Source: Chlorocebus sabaeus
Lineage: Eukaryota; Chordata; Mammalia; Primates; Cercopithecidae
Length of the DNA stretch: 64,000 nucleotides
Assembly: GCF_047675955.1 (NCBI RefSeq)
Contig: NC_132913.1
Location: 75,077,236 to 75,141,235, forward strand
Direction of reading: 5' to 3'
Both the position numbers and the translations under genes were made by a program. Positions 24,950-37,445 of the stretch are shown piece after piece. Every line of letters starts with the position of its first letter. Position 1 is the first letter of the stretch. The notes beneath the pieces were generated by a model. That model saw only the letters and a program-made list of their open reading frames with translations, ran no database searches and was not told where the DNA came from.

Positions 24950-25575
24950 CTTGTGAATGATACACAATCAATATGGGGAGAGTGGCATAGGAAGAGTTGG
25001 GAGAGGCAGGTTGCGTCTCAAACACAAGGTGTCTGGTGGGCCATGTGTAGAAGCGTGGCTATTATTTTTAAGTGGAAAGGGAAGCCATTTGATGGTTTTA
25101 AGCAAGAGGGCAACAAAACATTTCGTGCTTTAAAATTATCATATTGGTTGCTGTGTGGAAAATGAAATTGATAGTGGTAAGATAGAGATGAAACCAGTTA
25201 AGAGGGTATTGCAGTACCCCAGATGAAAAGCGTTGGTAATATCCATCAGAAGTGAAAGACAGAAGTATATGGCACATGTTTTTGTGAAATAGAATAAAGA
25301 CAACTGAGATTGGAGAGATTAGAGGTGGGGGTAAGGGAAAGAGTCACAGGTTCCTCAGGACAGACATGCGACTGAGTGGATGCTGGTGCTATTAAATAAT
25401 TTGGAAATGTCTGTGGGGAAAAAAGGCTACTATGAAAGGGAATTGGGAAGGAGTGAAATTAGTAGCTCAGCATAGTGGTATTAGGTATGAAATATCTTAG
25501 AGATAGCCAAGTGAAGATTTGGAAAAGACAATTGATACACAAATATAGAGCTCGAAAGAGAGGTTTAAGCTTAAT
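24950..25575 (+). mobile_element. Old interspersed repeat, 3' part, with copy B of the 99-bp duplication
   Basis: Ordered blocks match the widespread old repeat: 'gggaagccatttgatggttt' (25080), 'ggttgctgtgtggaaaatg' (25147), 'gggtattgcagtacccc' and 'ggatgctggtgctatt'. The stretch 25154-25252 is the likely source of the 99-bp duplicate at 22391-22489. The frame at 24953-25165 is not supported as a gene. Confidence 0.5.
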
Positions 25576-25799
25576 GAGAGAAAATTGGGAGTGTTTTTCC
25601 TGTTATACCTTTTCATCAAAACAATATGTCTTCTAAACATAATATAATAAAGCATAATATAAACATATATATTATTCTGTCTCTTTCCAATAAGGTGCCA
25701 TACTTTGATTATAGTATAGAAGAAAAAGGCAAATAGTTGTAGACTATTTTTAAAACACCATGACAGATTATTTACTTTTTCTTTTTTTTTCTTTTGTCA

Positions 25800-25950
25800 A
25801 CAATGTAATACATTTAATTATTTACATTTAACCCAGGGGAACTGAGGTTTAAAGAGGTTAATTAAATTGCCCCAAGATCAATCAGCTTATAAGAGAAAGA
25901 ACCAGAATTCAACCTTAGTTTTTGTTGTTAAGCCCATACTTTTTCTATCT
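25800..25950 (+). mobile_element. MIR SINE relic
   Basis: The blocks 'gaactgaggtttaaagaggt', 'attgccccaagatcaatcag' and 'accagaattcaacctta' follow the order of the MIR core. Confidence 0.65.
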
Positions 25951-26007
25951 AACTGTAACATAAGCATATATTTATTTGTTTTTTTCTTAAAGAGATCTAA
26001 AAAATGG

Positions 26008-26277
26008 AATCGGATAACTTGAGATCAGGAGTTTGAGACCAGCCTGGGCAATATTGTGAAACCCTGTCTCTACTAAAAATAGAAAAATTAACTGGGTTCA
26101 CCTGTAATCTCAGCTACTCAGGAGGCTGAGGCAGGAGAATTGCTTAAGCCCAGGAGGCAGAGGTTGCAGTGAGCTGAGATAGCACCACTGCACTCCAGCC
26201 TGGGTGATAGAATAAGACTTTAACTCAAAAAAAAAAAAAAAAAAAAAAGAAAAAGAAAAAGAAAAAAAGAAAAGAAA
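26008..26277 (+). mobile_element. Alu element, 5'-truncated
   Basis: It starts inside the left arm ('cggataacttgagatcagga') and contains the A-rich linker, the right arm and a long tail becoming (GAAAA)n. The divergence suggests an older Alu. Confidence 0.92.
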
Positions 26278-27240
26278 TGGTGGTATGAGTTAAGCAGCAT
26301 TTTTATTTACTTCAAATCATGAATATTTATTAAAAGTTCTAGTTTGCCTATAATTTCAAGTAGTCTGTTAATTCAGTCTCATTATCATGGGGAAAAACAT
26401 AATGAAAGCTATATCTTGGTGGCCATTAGTTATTTCCAACAAAGAAACTTGGTATTTGGAGGGGGCTTAAGTTATTCCTTAAGGTAAGAATTATGCACTT
26501 GATAAAAATTCTGGCACCGTTTAGCCAGAATTACCTGGAGTACCGGTATTTGCTGTTCTTGCTATTTTTAATAAGGGGCAGGGTCAGTGAGAAACTTTGG
26601 GTCCTAAGAGGATTTATCCAAAAGGTGATTATGCATTTTTTACAACATGAGAAGTTTGATTTCATTAGCTTATATAATTATATAACGTTTGGAAATTAAA
26701 GCAATTTTCCTTCATTATGTTTTTCTGAAGATTTTGGATGAAACAGGATTATAGTGTGGGCATACTAGAGACATTTGTCTTCTTGCTGACACATGGAAAT
26801 ATTTTATTATCTTTCTAAAAATATTACAACAAAATCTAAACATTCTCTTTGATATATTTTCTAATTTGTGTAACATAAAAAGGTTCTGTTACATCTGAGT
26901 GTGTAATTCTGCCCTTTCATATGTCAATCAACATCCAGGTTAATAACCATCATAATGTTGGAGGCATTTTAAATACTGAAATTCTTTTTGAAATAAAATG
27001 AAATTATTTTATTCTTTCTCATTGCTCTATTCGGATATCAGTTTAGAATATTAAAATTTTAGAATTAAAATTATATAAAATGTAGTGGCTTCTACATTTT
27101 AAAAAAGGAGGAGGAAGATAAAAAAGAAGAGGGAGGAAAAGGAGAGAGAGGACGATAAAAAGAGCAGGTATTACTGAGAAATTAAGATAGTCCTTTAAGA
27201 GATTTTATGTGTCGTTTTCAACACACTGTAATTTAGGACT
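26278..27240. other. AT-rich stretch with a polypurine tract
   Basis: No gene or named repeat was recognised. A nearly pure purine tract lies at about 27101-27165. The frame at 26493-26699 shows no recognisable domain. Confidence 0.4.
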
Positions 27241-27350
27241 TTTTTTTTTCTATTTTAAAGACGATTAAAGTAAGACTCAGAAATATGAAATAATTAATCC
27301 AAGCTAACACAATCAGAGCTGTGCAAGTTTCGCACTTTAATTTGGAATAA
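27241..27350 (+). mobile_element. Possible MIR relic
   Basis: The blocks 'attttaaagacgattaaag' and 'ccaagctaacacaatcagag' resemble the MIR core, but weakly. Confidence 0.35.
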
Positions 27351-29089
27351 AACAATTGTCTAAACTTCGTGAATCACTGAGAAGGACTTGATCTACAATT
27401 TGCTTTTACCAATTGCTCTTAGAGATCTGTGGAAATCCCCAAATTTGTAAGTGGAAGTGAAGAATATAATATCTGTGAAATAAAATAATTAGCATCAATG
27501 ACATTTGAAAAACATAGGATCAACTATTATTAACCTGATTCTTCATTCAGAGACACTTCAACTTGATTAGCATTTTATTGCTCAATGAACCTTGTATAAA
27601 CATAACACTATTCATTTATTCATTCGTATCTATTGCCTTTTTACTTGGGCTTAAAATTGTTACAAAAGCATCTTTTTTGTTCATATTTGCTTGTTATATC
27701 TTTGTGCATTACTTCATCTCCAACCACTTTGTATCCATTTATTAAAATATTTCTTTACTACACAAAGTATTATTATTTATTTGTTAAGTCTGAGAGATGC
27801 AGTCTTTTGAGGGGTGGATGTCCGGGGCCAAGTTCCCTTGAAGCAGAGCTTGACATGAAATTCTGGTGAAAGTGATTACTGAAGGAAGGCTCTTAGGAGA
27901 AATCTATAAAAAAAAACTTTGGAAAGCAGGTTAGAACTGGGGCAAAGAACTATTCAACTATGTACTTCTATTGATGTCCTACCTGCAGACAAATTAAGAG
28001 AGAAACTCAGAATCAGAATTGTCCAAACTCCAGACTGAGTTAGCTTTTTGTACTATGTATCAGTAAGTTACTGTCTGCAAGCCACCTCTGGGTAAAGGGC
28101 ATACGTTTTCATGCCTTTTCTGGTGAATTGATTCCCTTTGATAATAGCACTTTTCCAGACTGAAGCTGTAAGTCATCAGAAGTTTACATTCACGGTAGCT
28201 GGGGATCCAGATACACTAGCAATGGATGGGATGTGGATACGACACCACAGCATCTACTATAGTCTACTGCTTGCACTGCTGAACCCATCTTACTTCTCAC
28301 ATTAGTTCGTTCAATCTGGGTACAGTTTCTCTAGGATTCTTCAGACACACTATCTGCGGGAAGTTTCAAGAGGAGGGTTTTTGGAATATACCGTATTCTT
28401 GGTTCTTGATCTCAAGGCTGTTGTTAATGCTCAACCTCACCCTATTTTACCACCAATTCTAAATTCCTGTTCCTTCCAGGAAAACTTCTATTGGGTGGGT
28501 GCCTTGTCTGGCGGGATAAAGCAGGCCATCATACCTAAGGTGATTGAAGTCCCAATTATTATGTCTGTATCAAGCCATTGTTTTTATCCTGAACCATTTA
28601 AAGGTAAAACTATTAAAGTGAGTATGTAATTTATCAATTAAATATTCTATATTTTTGTTGCTGCCCCCATTATGTAATAAGAGACATACTTCTCATGATG
28701 ATGAAAGTCAAGAAACACTGGCAGTGTGTTAACTCTTTTCCTTGCCTGCTAGTTAACAGTCACAGGAGCCCAAAGTGAAAAGGATGTTTTAAATTTAGTG
28801 GGGATGGTGCTGAGTCCCCCACTGGAAGTAGTGGCATTCTGAGAACTAAATCCTTTAGAAGCATAAAGTTTAATATTAAATGGAAAGAAAACAAAAACAT
28901 CCCAAGTACATTTCCAGGAGTGCCAGACATATGTAGTCTCCACTTTGGGAAATAGAGCTGCATAATGAATATTGGTATGAAGTATGTATTGTACACAAAT
29001 GGGTAGTATACCATAACCTCAGGTTCTCACACTGAAGCTGATGCTCAGATGCACTTTAAAAACACGGTTTCATTGCTATCAGACCAGAG
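27351..29089. other. Unassigned stretch
   Basis: I recognise no repeat family or gene. The region is less AT-biased around 27800-28550. Frames at 27563-27869, 28381-28629 and 28749-29014 have no recognisable domains. Confidence 0.4.
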
Positions 29090-29937
29090 GTGCTATCACA
29101 CTGTCACTTTGATTTGCATTTTTTAATGACTAATGCTATTAGGAATCTTTGTCCATGCTTATTTTTCATCTGTTTTTCTCCTTTTGAGAAATTTCTATTC
29201 AAATTCATTACTGATTTGGGAATTTGGTTTACCTGCCTTTTTATTATTGAGTTAAGGATATTCTTTTTGTAGTCTGGATATCCGTCTCTTATCAGATATG
29301 CAATTTATAAATATTTTCTCCTATTCTGTGGATTGTTTATCCATTTTATTACAGTATCATGCAATATAAAGGTTTTAATATTGAAGAAGTCCAAATTATC
29401 TGTTATTTCTCTAGCCTCTTATGCTTTCAATATCATATCAAAGAAACAGCTGCCTAAGGCAAGTTCACAAAGATTCACTCTTATCTATTTTCTAAGAGTT
29501 TTACAGTTTTAGGTCTTACATTTAATCTTTAATTCATTTCCCAGCACCGTATGTTGAAACAATTGTTCTTTTCTTACTCAATTATCAAGGTACATTTATT
29601 TAAAATCATAATAATTTTACATACATAAGTTCACCAGAAATATGAGTTTAATTTTGTATGTTAAACTTTGTTCCATTGATCTATATTTATATTTGTGTCA
29701 GTACCACAGTGCATTTATTACTGCAGCTATGTACTAAATTTTGAAATCCACAAATGTGAGTCCTCTAACTTTGTTCTTTTTCAAGATCTGTTAGCCTATT
29801 TTAGTTTTCTTGCATCTTACATGTGTTTTAAGATCAGTTGTCAATTTCTGTTAAAAGGTAGACTGGTATTTAGATAATAATCATACTGAATGTAGCTAAA
29901 TTTCAGGATCTTTACCATCTCAACAATATTAACTTAT
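29090..29937 (-). mobile_element. L1M ORF2 segment, antisense
   Basis: The reverse complement of L1M ORF2 with clear order: 'tttgatttgcattttttaat', 'attctgtggattgtttatcc', 'ccattgatctatatttat', 'gtaccacagtgcatttatta' and 'ccatctcaacaatattaa'. It abuts a sense L1 at 29944, giving a head-to-head arrangement. Confidence 0.85.
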
Positions 29938-29943
29938 CAAAAA

Positions 29944-30772
29944 ATATAAGACCAGAAGAGAGATCCCAGAAATAAAAGCAAACATGTATGGTCAGATGAT
30001 CTTTGACAAGGGTGCTGAGAACACAAAGAAAAGAAAAGATAATCTGATCAATAAATAATGTTGGGAAAATTGTCTATCCCTATGCTGAAAAATAAATTAG
30101 ACCTTTATCTCACACTACATGCAAAAAATCAACTAAAAATAGATTAAAGGCTTAAACATAAAAATTGAAGCTATTTAAAGCTACTAGAAGAAAAGACGGG
30201 AAAAGCTCCTCGACATTGGTCTGGGCAATAATTTTTTTGGTAATCACATCAAAAACACAGGCAACAATAGCAAATAAAACAGATAAGTAATATCATGTCA
30301 AACTAAAAAGTTTCTGCACAGCAAAGGAAACAATCAGAATAAAAGGGAAACCTACAGAATGGAAGAAAACATGTGTAAACCATATATCTAATGTGGAATT
30401 AGTATTCACAATATGTAATCAACTTATATAACTCAATAACAAAAAATTCAAATAACCCAGCTTAAAAATGGGCAAAGAAGATCCTGAAGATATTTCACTA
30501 AGGAAAGCATACCAATGGCCAATAGGTATATGAAAAGGTGCTGAACATCACTAATCATTAGGGAAATGCAAATTGAAACCACAATGGTATATTGTTTCAT
30601 ACCTCTATTCTCTATTATCTCTATTATCAAAAAGACAAAAGATAAGTTGATGAAGATGTAGAAAAAAGGGAACACTTGCACACTGTTGTTGGGAATGTAT
30701 TATAAATTAGTGCAACTATTACAAAAAACAGTATAGAAATTCCTCAACAAAGTAAAAACTAGAACATAGAAT
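29944..30772 (+). mobile_element. L1M late ORF2 segment, sense
   Basis: Sense L1 sequence from 'gatcccagaaataaaagca' through 'ctgcacagcaaaggaaacaa' to the ORF2 C-terminal region near 30770, where it stops without a 3' UTR. The next L1 starts directly at the break. Confidence 0.85.
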
Positions 30773-31921
30773 GGAAGCACAGAAAGATGGCCAAATAGAA
30801 GCAACTTACCAGTATTGAATCATGAGGAAATTCAAAACCTGAACCATAATAAAAAATCTTCCAGCAAAGAAAAACCTGGAACCTGAAGGCTTTACTGCTG
30901 AATTCTATCAAACAATTAAAGAACTAATACCAATACTACTCAGACTGTTCTGCAAAATAGAGGAGGAAATAATATCTCTACACTCATTCTACAAAGCCAA
31001 TTTCACCTTGATACCAAACCCAGACAAACACACATCAAAAAAGAAAACTACAAACCAATATCCATGATGAATATTGATGCAACATAATTGACAAAATATT
31101 AGCAAACTATGTGGTGAATTCAACACCACATTAAAAAGATTACTCATGACTAAACTGGATCTATCCCAGGATGCAGGGATGGTTCAATGTATGCAAATCA
31201 ATCAGTGTGATACATCATATCAAAATAATGAAGGATAAAAAACCATTCGATTATTTCAACTGATATTGAAAGAGGATTTGATAAAATTCAACATCTTTTC
31301 ATAATAAAAAATCACTAAAAAAAACTGGGTATAGAAGGAATGTATCTCAGGATAATAAAAGCCATATATGACACAATCACAGCTAATATCATATTGACTG
31401 GGGAAATACTGAAAGCCTTTCCTCTAGGATCTAGAATATAACAAAGATGTTCATTTTCACCACTGTTATTCAGAATAGTGCTGGAAGTCTTAGATTAACA
31501 ATCAGACAAAAAAAAAAAGGTAAAGCATATTCAAGTTGAAAAGAAAGAAGTCAAATTATCCTTGTTTGCAAATGATATAATCTTATATTTGGAAAATCCT
31601 TAAAACTCCAGCAAAAATATTTTAGAATGAATAAACAATTTCAGTAAAGCTGCAGGACACAAAATCAGTATAATAAAATAAGTGACATTTCTATATGCCA
31701 ACAACAAACAATCTGAAAATGAAATCGAGAAAGTAATCCTATTTACCAAAGTTACAAATAAAATTAAATACCTAGGAATTAACTTAAATAAACAAGTGAA
31801 AGTTCCCTACAATAAAACTATGAAATATTGATGAAAGAAACTAAACAAAATACCAGAAATGGCAAGGTATTCCATATCCACGGATGGGAAGAATCAATAT
31901 TGTTAAAATGTCCATACTACC

Positions 31922-32339
31922 TCTATTATTCCATTCTTGCACTGCTATAAGGAGAAACCTGAGATGGAGTAATTTATAAAGAAAAGAGATTTAATTGTCT
32001 AATGATTTGCAGGCTATATAGGAAGCATGACACCGGCATCTGCTTGGTTTTTGGAGAAGCCTCAGGAAAATTACAATTATGGTGTAAGGTGAAGGGGAAG
32101 CAAACATGTCACCTGGCAAGAGCAGGAGCAAGAGAGAGCAACTGGGGAGGTGCTAACACTTTTAACTGACAAAATCTCATGAGAATTATTGTGAGAAGCG
32201 TACCAAGAGGGATGATGGTAATTATTCACGAGAAATCCATCCCCATATTTCAATCACCTCCCACCAGGCCCTACCTCTAACACTGGGGATTATATTTCAA
32301 TATGAGATTTAGGCAGGAACACACATCCAAACTATATCA
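31922..32339 (-). mobile_element. MaLR (MST/THE1-type) solo LTR, antisense
   Basis: The reverse complement of a MaLR LTR: it begins 'tctattattccattcttgc' and ends 'catccaaactatatca', with 'taatttataaagaaaagaga' and 'atcacctcccaccaggcc' inside. A perfect 5-bp target-site duplication, ctacc, occurs at 31917-31921 and 32340-32344. Removing the LTR and one ctacc copy rejoins L1 ORF2 as 'ccatactacccaaagc'. No viral coding region is present. Confidence 0.93.
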
Positions 32340-33254
32340 CTACCCAAAGCAATCTACAAATTCAATGCGATCCTTATTAAAATGCCAAGGACATTCTTCA
32401 CAGAAATAGAAGAAATAACCCTAAAATTTGTATGGAACCACAAAAGAGCCAGAATAGCCAAAGCTATCCTAAGCAACAAGAACAAAACTGGGGGAATCAC
32501 ATTATGTGACTTCAAATTATACTACAGAGCCATAGTAATCAAAACAACATGGTACTGGCATAAAAACAGACACATAGAAAAGTAGAACAAGATTGAAAAA
32601 AACCCAGAAACACATCTTTACATCTATAATGAACTCATTTTTGCCAAAGCTGCCAAGAACATGCACTGGGGAAAGACAGTCTCTTCAATAGATGGTGCTG
32701 GAAAAACTAGATATCCATATGTAGAAGAAAGAAACTAGATCCCTCTCTCCATAGACAAAAATCATATCAAAGTGGGTTAAAGATTTAAATGTAATACCTC
32801 AAATTATGAAGCAACTGCAAAAAAACACATGGAAGAAAATCTCCAGGACATTGGACAGGGCGAATATTTCTTGGGTAATACCCCACAAGCACAGTCAATC
32901 AAAGCAAAAATGGACAAATGGGATCACATCAAGTTAAAAAGCTTCTGCACAACAAAGAAAATAATCAACAAAGTGAGGAGACAATCCACACAATGGGAGA
33001 AAATATTTACAAACTACCCATCAGACAAGAGATTAATAATCAGAATATATAAGAAGTTCAAACAACTTTATAAGAAAAAAAGGAATAATCCAATTACAAA
33101 ATTGGCAAAAGACGTGAATAAGCATTTCTCAAAAGAAGACATACGAATTGCCAATAAGTTTATGAAAAGGTGCTCAACATCATGTTTGTCAGAGAAATGC
33201 AAATCAAAACTATAATGAGATATCATTTTACACTAGCTAGAATGGCTTTTATCC

Positions 33255-33546
33255 ACGGGGCACGGTGGCTCGTGCCTGTAATCCCAGCACTTTAAGAGGC
33301 TGAGGCGGGCAGATCACAAGGTCAGGAGTTCGAGACCAGCCTGACAAACATGGTGAAACCCCGTCTCTAATAAAAGTGCAAAAATTAGCCAGGCATGGTG
33401 GCACCCACCTGTAATCCCAGCTACTCAGGAGGGTGAGGCAGGAGAATCACTTGAACCCGGGAGGCAGAGGTTGCAGTGAGCCAAGATCATCCCACTGCAC
33501 TCCAGCCTGGGCGACAGAGTGAAACTCCATCTCAAAAAGAAAAAAA
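33255..33546 (+). mobile_element. Alu element inserted in the L1
   Basis: A full dimeric Alu ('acggggcacggtggctcg' to the tail 'aaaaagaaaaaaa'). A perfect 15-bp target-site duplication, gaatggcttttatcc, lies at 33240-33254 and 33547-33561, and L1 ORF2 continues on both sides. Confidence 0.97.
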
Positions 33547-33868
33547 GAATGGCTTTTATCCTAAAGACATGTGATTTAAAAAATGGTGAAAATGTGGAGA
33601 AAAGAGACCCCTCATACACTGTTGGGGGGAATGTAAATTAGTGCAACTACTATGGAGAACAGTATGAAGGTTCATCAAATAACTAAAGATAGAACTACTG
33701 TATGATCCAGCAATCCCCCTACTGGATATTGATCCAAAGGAAATAAAATTAGTAGAGATATCCGCACTCCCATGATTATTGCAGCACTATTCACAATAGC
33801 CAAGATTTGGAGGCAACCTAAATGTTAAATGATAGATGAATGGATGAAGAAAATGTGGTACATATACA

Positions 33869-34159
33869 TATTAGAAATGCATATTAGGTCTTTATATGTT
33901 ATGAACTCAATAATACATTGTTATAGTTATTGCTTTATATAATTTTATGTCTCTTAAAAAACTTGAAAAAAGAAAGGAGAGTATGTGTTTGCAGAATTGT
34001 TACATGCACCTCTTATTTACCATTTTTTATTCTTTGTATTTCTTCCATTGAATTAGAGTTACCATCTGTGTTATTTCTTACTCTATACAACTTTTCTCCC
34101 ACCCATCTCCTCTGTGCTGTTATTGTCAAATACATTATTGTCTAATGTTTTAAACCCAA
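33869..34159. other. AT-rich gap between L1 copies
   Basis: No repeat or gene was recognised. Confidence 0.4.
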
Positions 34160-36289
34160 CAATCCAATTATATACATATATTTTATGCAATTATTCCTTA
34201 AATGAGTTAAGAAAAGGAATAGTAATAATTATACAATTACACTGTCTTTTATAAATATTCACATAATTACCGTTATTGGAAATATTTTATTTTTTAATTT
34301 TTTTATTACTACCTAATTTCATTAGTTTTAAGCCTGAAGAATTCTTTTTAATATTTTCTTGTGAGTCTGCTAGCAATAAATTCCTCAAATTTTGTTTATC
34401 TGAGAATTTCTTTATTTTATCTTCATTTATTAAAACTTTAAATATATTATATATTTGCCTTTTGGCTACCATTGCTTCTCAGGAGAATTCAGTAGTTAAA
34501 CTTCTTGGGATTCCCTTATATATCATGAGTCATTTTTCTCTCTGACTGCCTTTAAGACTTTGTCTTTGGCATCGACATTTGATTATGTCTAAGTGTGGAT
34601 TTCTTTGTGCTTAAAATATTTAGAGTTCATCACAATGCTTAAATTATCTGATCAGTGTTTTTCAACAAATGTAGAAAGCTTTCAGACATCCTTGGAATAT
34701 TTTTCTGCCCTTTTCTTTCTCCTTTATGGTTTTTCCATTATACCTTTGTTGGGGTACTTATTGGTGTCTTACTTTTCTCTTTGGCTCACTTCATTTATTC
34801 TTATTCTTTTCTCTCTCTCTTCTTCAGATTACATAACCTGTATTGCTCTATCTTCAAGTTTGCTGATTCTTTCCTTTGCCAACTCAAATCTTCTGTTGAG
34901 CCAATCTAGTGAATGTTTCATTTTGATTTTTGCATTTTCAACTATAAAATTTTCATGTGGTTCTCCAAAAAACAATTTATCTCTCTTTCTATTCATGGAA
35001 CATTATTGCCATATTTTCTTTAAATTTTTTTAGACAGGGTCTCTTAGTTTTTTGAATATATTTATAGTGGCTGATTTAAAGTCTGATAACTGCAGCATGT
35101 AGACCATTTCCAAATAAGTTTTTATTATCTGCTTTCTTTTTCTGTATGTGGTTATGATTTTCTCTGTTTCTGTGCATCTCAAAAGTTTTTGTTGCAAATG
35201 CAGCCTTTCAGATAATGTATGGTAGCACCCCATGTTGCTGATCCCATTCACCCCAGGTTATGTTGTAGTTATTTGATTGGCCATGTATTTATTTGCTTAA
35301 TAATATTTAGTTGCCATTAAACATTTAAATAATGTTTTATTTGTTTAATGGCTAGACTCCCGCAGAGTCATTTCTCAGTACAACCATGTGACTTTTGATG
35401 TACTCGCTCAGAATTTTTCTTATTTTAGTATTTCAGCCTGGTTATGTAGGTGTTATCCCTGGATTAGCATAGGTCATTTATTACTCAGGAGTTGTGCTTA
35501 ATCCCCCTTTATCTGTTAGATTTTTTAATCTTTACCATTGAACATGCTTGTGGTGTGGAGGCTGCAGTTAGAGTCAAAGGAGTTTGTTTTTGCCACATCT
35601 TCACCCAAGTATGAGTATCTAGATTTTACTTTTCCATTCACTCCTGGAGGGCAACACCTTGGCCATACACACAATCTTCCAGGTTGCCATGGATACATGT
35701 AATTTCATTTTTAAGCTTAGTTTTCCAGGAGTTGCCCCTATGTCAAAATAGCTTATTGTTCAGCTATAAGACAGTCAGAGGTTGTGCTTAAGCTCTTGTG
35801 CCACTGAGACTTCTGCCCTTTGTTGATGCCCATTTTTGTGGTTAAGGAATGCTTTCAAATATTCTCTACATTTGGCCCTGATTACTCCTGACAAGGTACA
35901 GTTTAGAGCATATAGACAGCCCTTCCAACCCTGTTGGCTGCCATCACAGGATAGATCTTCTTGGCTCACTCATTCTCCGGTTCTCTATGATAAAAGTCTG
36001 ATGCTCAGCAGTTTTGCTTATTAATACTTATAGCATGAAGTTATAGATAAGTCTTCTTAGTTGCCCTTCACCAAAAACTCCATTGCTTTTAGCAGAATCC
36101 CTAGGCATGAAATCCTCCACAATTTGTTCCAAATAAAATTAGTTTCCTCATGTAGAACTGTGGAGCTCTTCATCCTTAAGGACGACCTCTCCAGCCTGCC
36201 TCTCCCCAGAGGTAGAACCTCTGCACTACTACACAAGAACTGGGCACAGGGACAGTAGCCTACATTTCCTGGAGTGACAACCCTGCTTC
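34160..36289 (-). mobile_element. Ancient L1M/HAL1-type 5' region, antisense
   Basis: Diverged antisense blocks follow the old L1M 5'/ORF1-proximal consensus: 'ctgcctttaagactttgtct' (34547), 'tcttcagattacataacctg' (34822), 'caagtttgctgattctttcc' (34855) and 'ctgatttaaagtctgataac' (35071). The 146-codon frame at 34593-35033 lies on the antisense strand of this relic, is T-rich and leucine/serine/phenylalanine-rich, and is not a gene. The part past about 35500 is less certain. Confidence 0.5.
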
Positions 36290-36303
36290 AAGAGTGTAGG
36301 TTG

Positions 36304-37435
36304 TGCTGAATGGTATGCCTATGTCCTGAATGGTTGCAAGGACTTCATGTCTAAAACACCAAAAGCAGCAACAACAAAAGCCAAAATTGACAAATGAGAT
36401 CTAATTAAACTAAAGAGCTTCTGCACAGCAAAGGAAACTACTATCAGCATGAACAGGCAACCTACAGTGTGAGAGAAAATTTTTGCAATCTACTCATCTG
36501 ACAAAGGGCTAATATCCAGAACCTACAAAGAACTCAAACAAATTTACAAGAAAAAAGCAAACAACCCCATCAAAAAGTGGACAAAGGATATGAACAGACA
36601 TTTCCCAAAAGAAGACATGCATACAGCCAACAGACACATGAAAAAATGTTTATCATCACTGGCCAGCAGAGAAATGCAAATCAAAACCACAATGAGATAC
36701 CATCTCACACAAGTTAGAATGGCGATCATTAAAAAGGCAGGAAACAACAGGTGCTGGAGAGGATGTGGAGAAATAGGAACGCTTTTACACTGTTGGTGGG
36801 ATTGTAATTTGGTTCAACCATTGTGGAAAACAGTATGGCGATTCCTCAAGGATCTAGAACTAGAAATACAATATGACCCAGCCATCCCATTACTGGGTAT
36901 ATACCCAAAGGATTATAAATCATGCTGCTATAAAGACACATGCACACGTATGTTCATTGCAGCACTATTCACAATAGCAAAGACTTGGAATCAACCCAAA
37001 TGTCCATCAGTGACAGACTGGATTAAGAAAATGTGGCACATATACACCATGGAATACTATGCAGCCATAAAAAAGGATGAGTTCGTGTCCTTTGTAGGGA
37101 CATGGATGCAGCTGGAAACCGTCATTCTCAGCAAACTATCACAAGAATAGAAAACCAAACACCTCATGTTCTCACTCAGGTGGGAATTGAACAATGAGAT
37201 CACTTGGACACGGGAAAGGGAACATCACACACTGGGGCCTATTGTAGGGAGTGGGGAGGGAGAGGGATGGCATTGGGAGTTATACCTGATGTAAATGATT
37301 AGTTGATGGGTGCTGACCAGTTGATGGGTGGAGCACACCACCATGGCACATGTATACATGTGTAATAAACCTGCACGTTATGCACATGTACCCTAGAACT
37401 TAAGTATAATAATAATTAAAAAAAAAAAAAAAAGA
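36304..37435 (+). mobile_element. Primate-age L1 3' end with a tiny inverted 5' tip
   Basis: The body starts at 36335 ('tgcaaggacttcatgtctaa') and reaches an A-tail at about 37434. The frame at 36590-37150 (186 codons) is the ORF2p C-terminal region with a cysteine cluster (residues 54, 59, 68 and 72) and 'CPSVTDWIKKMWHIYTMEYY'. It has one open frame but no 5' part, so it is inactive. The 19 bases at 36316-36334 are the reverse complement of the L1 sequence just upstream of the body, as in twin priming. Target-site duplication: 36290-36303 and 37432-37445 (13 of 14). Confidence 0.95.
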
Positions 37436-37445
37436 GTGTAAGTTG

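Larger units (their letters stand above)
30773..33868 (+). mobile_element. L1 ORF2 copy, sense, carrying a MaLR LTR and an Alu
   Basis: A short block like an L1 5' end ('agaaagatggccaaatag', 30785) is followed at once by mid-ORF2 sequence, which implies a large 5' internal deletion. ORF2 then runs through the RT region (a degenerate 'FANDIILYLE' reading near 31566) to its C-terminal part and ends at about 33868 without a 3' UTR. An LTR (31922-32339) and an Alu (33255-33546) interrupt it. The frames at 32382-32585 and 32829-33215 are ORF2p remnants. Confidence 0.9.

Noticed and set aside
34593..35033. 146-codon open frame on the plus strand, hydrophobic with membrane-like stretches
   Set aside because: It is the antisense of an old L1M relic. 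The T-rich sequence forces phenylalanine, leucine and serine codons, and nothing resembles a protein family.
36590..37150. 186-codon frame, the longest in the window
   Set aside because: It is the C-terminal part of L1 ORF2p in a 5'-truncated copy; no start region, endonuclease or RT is present.
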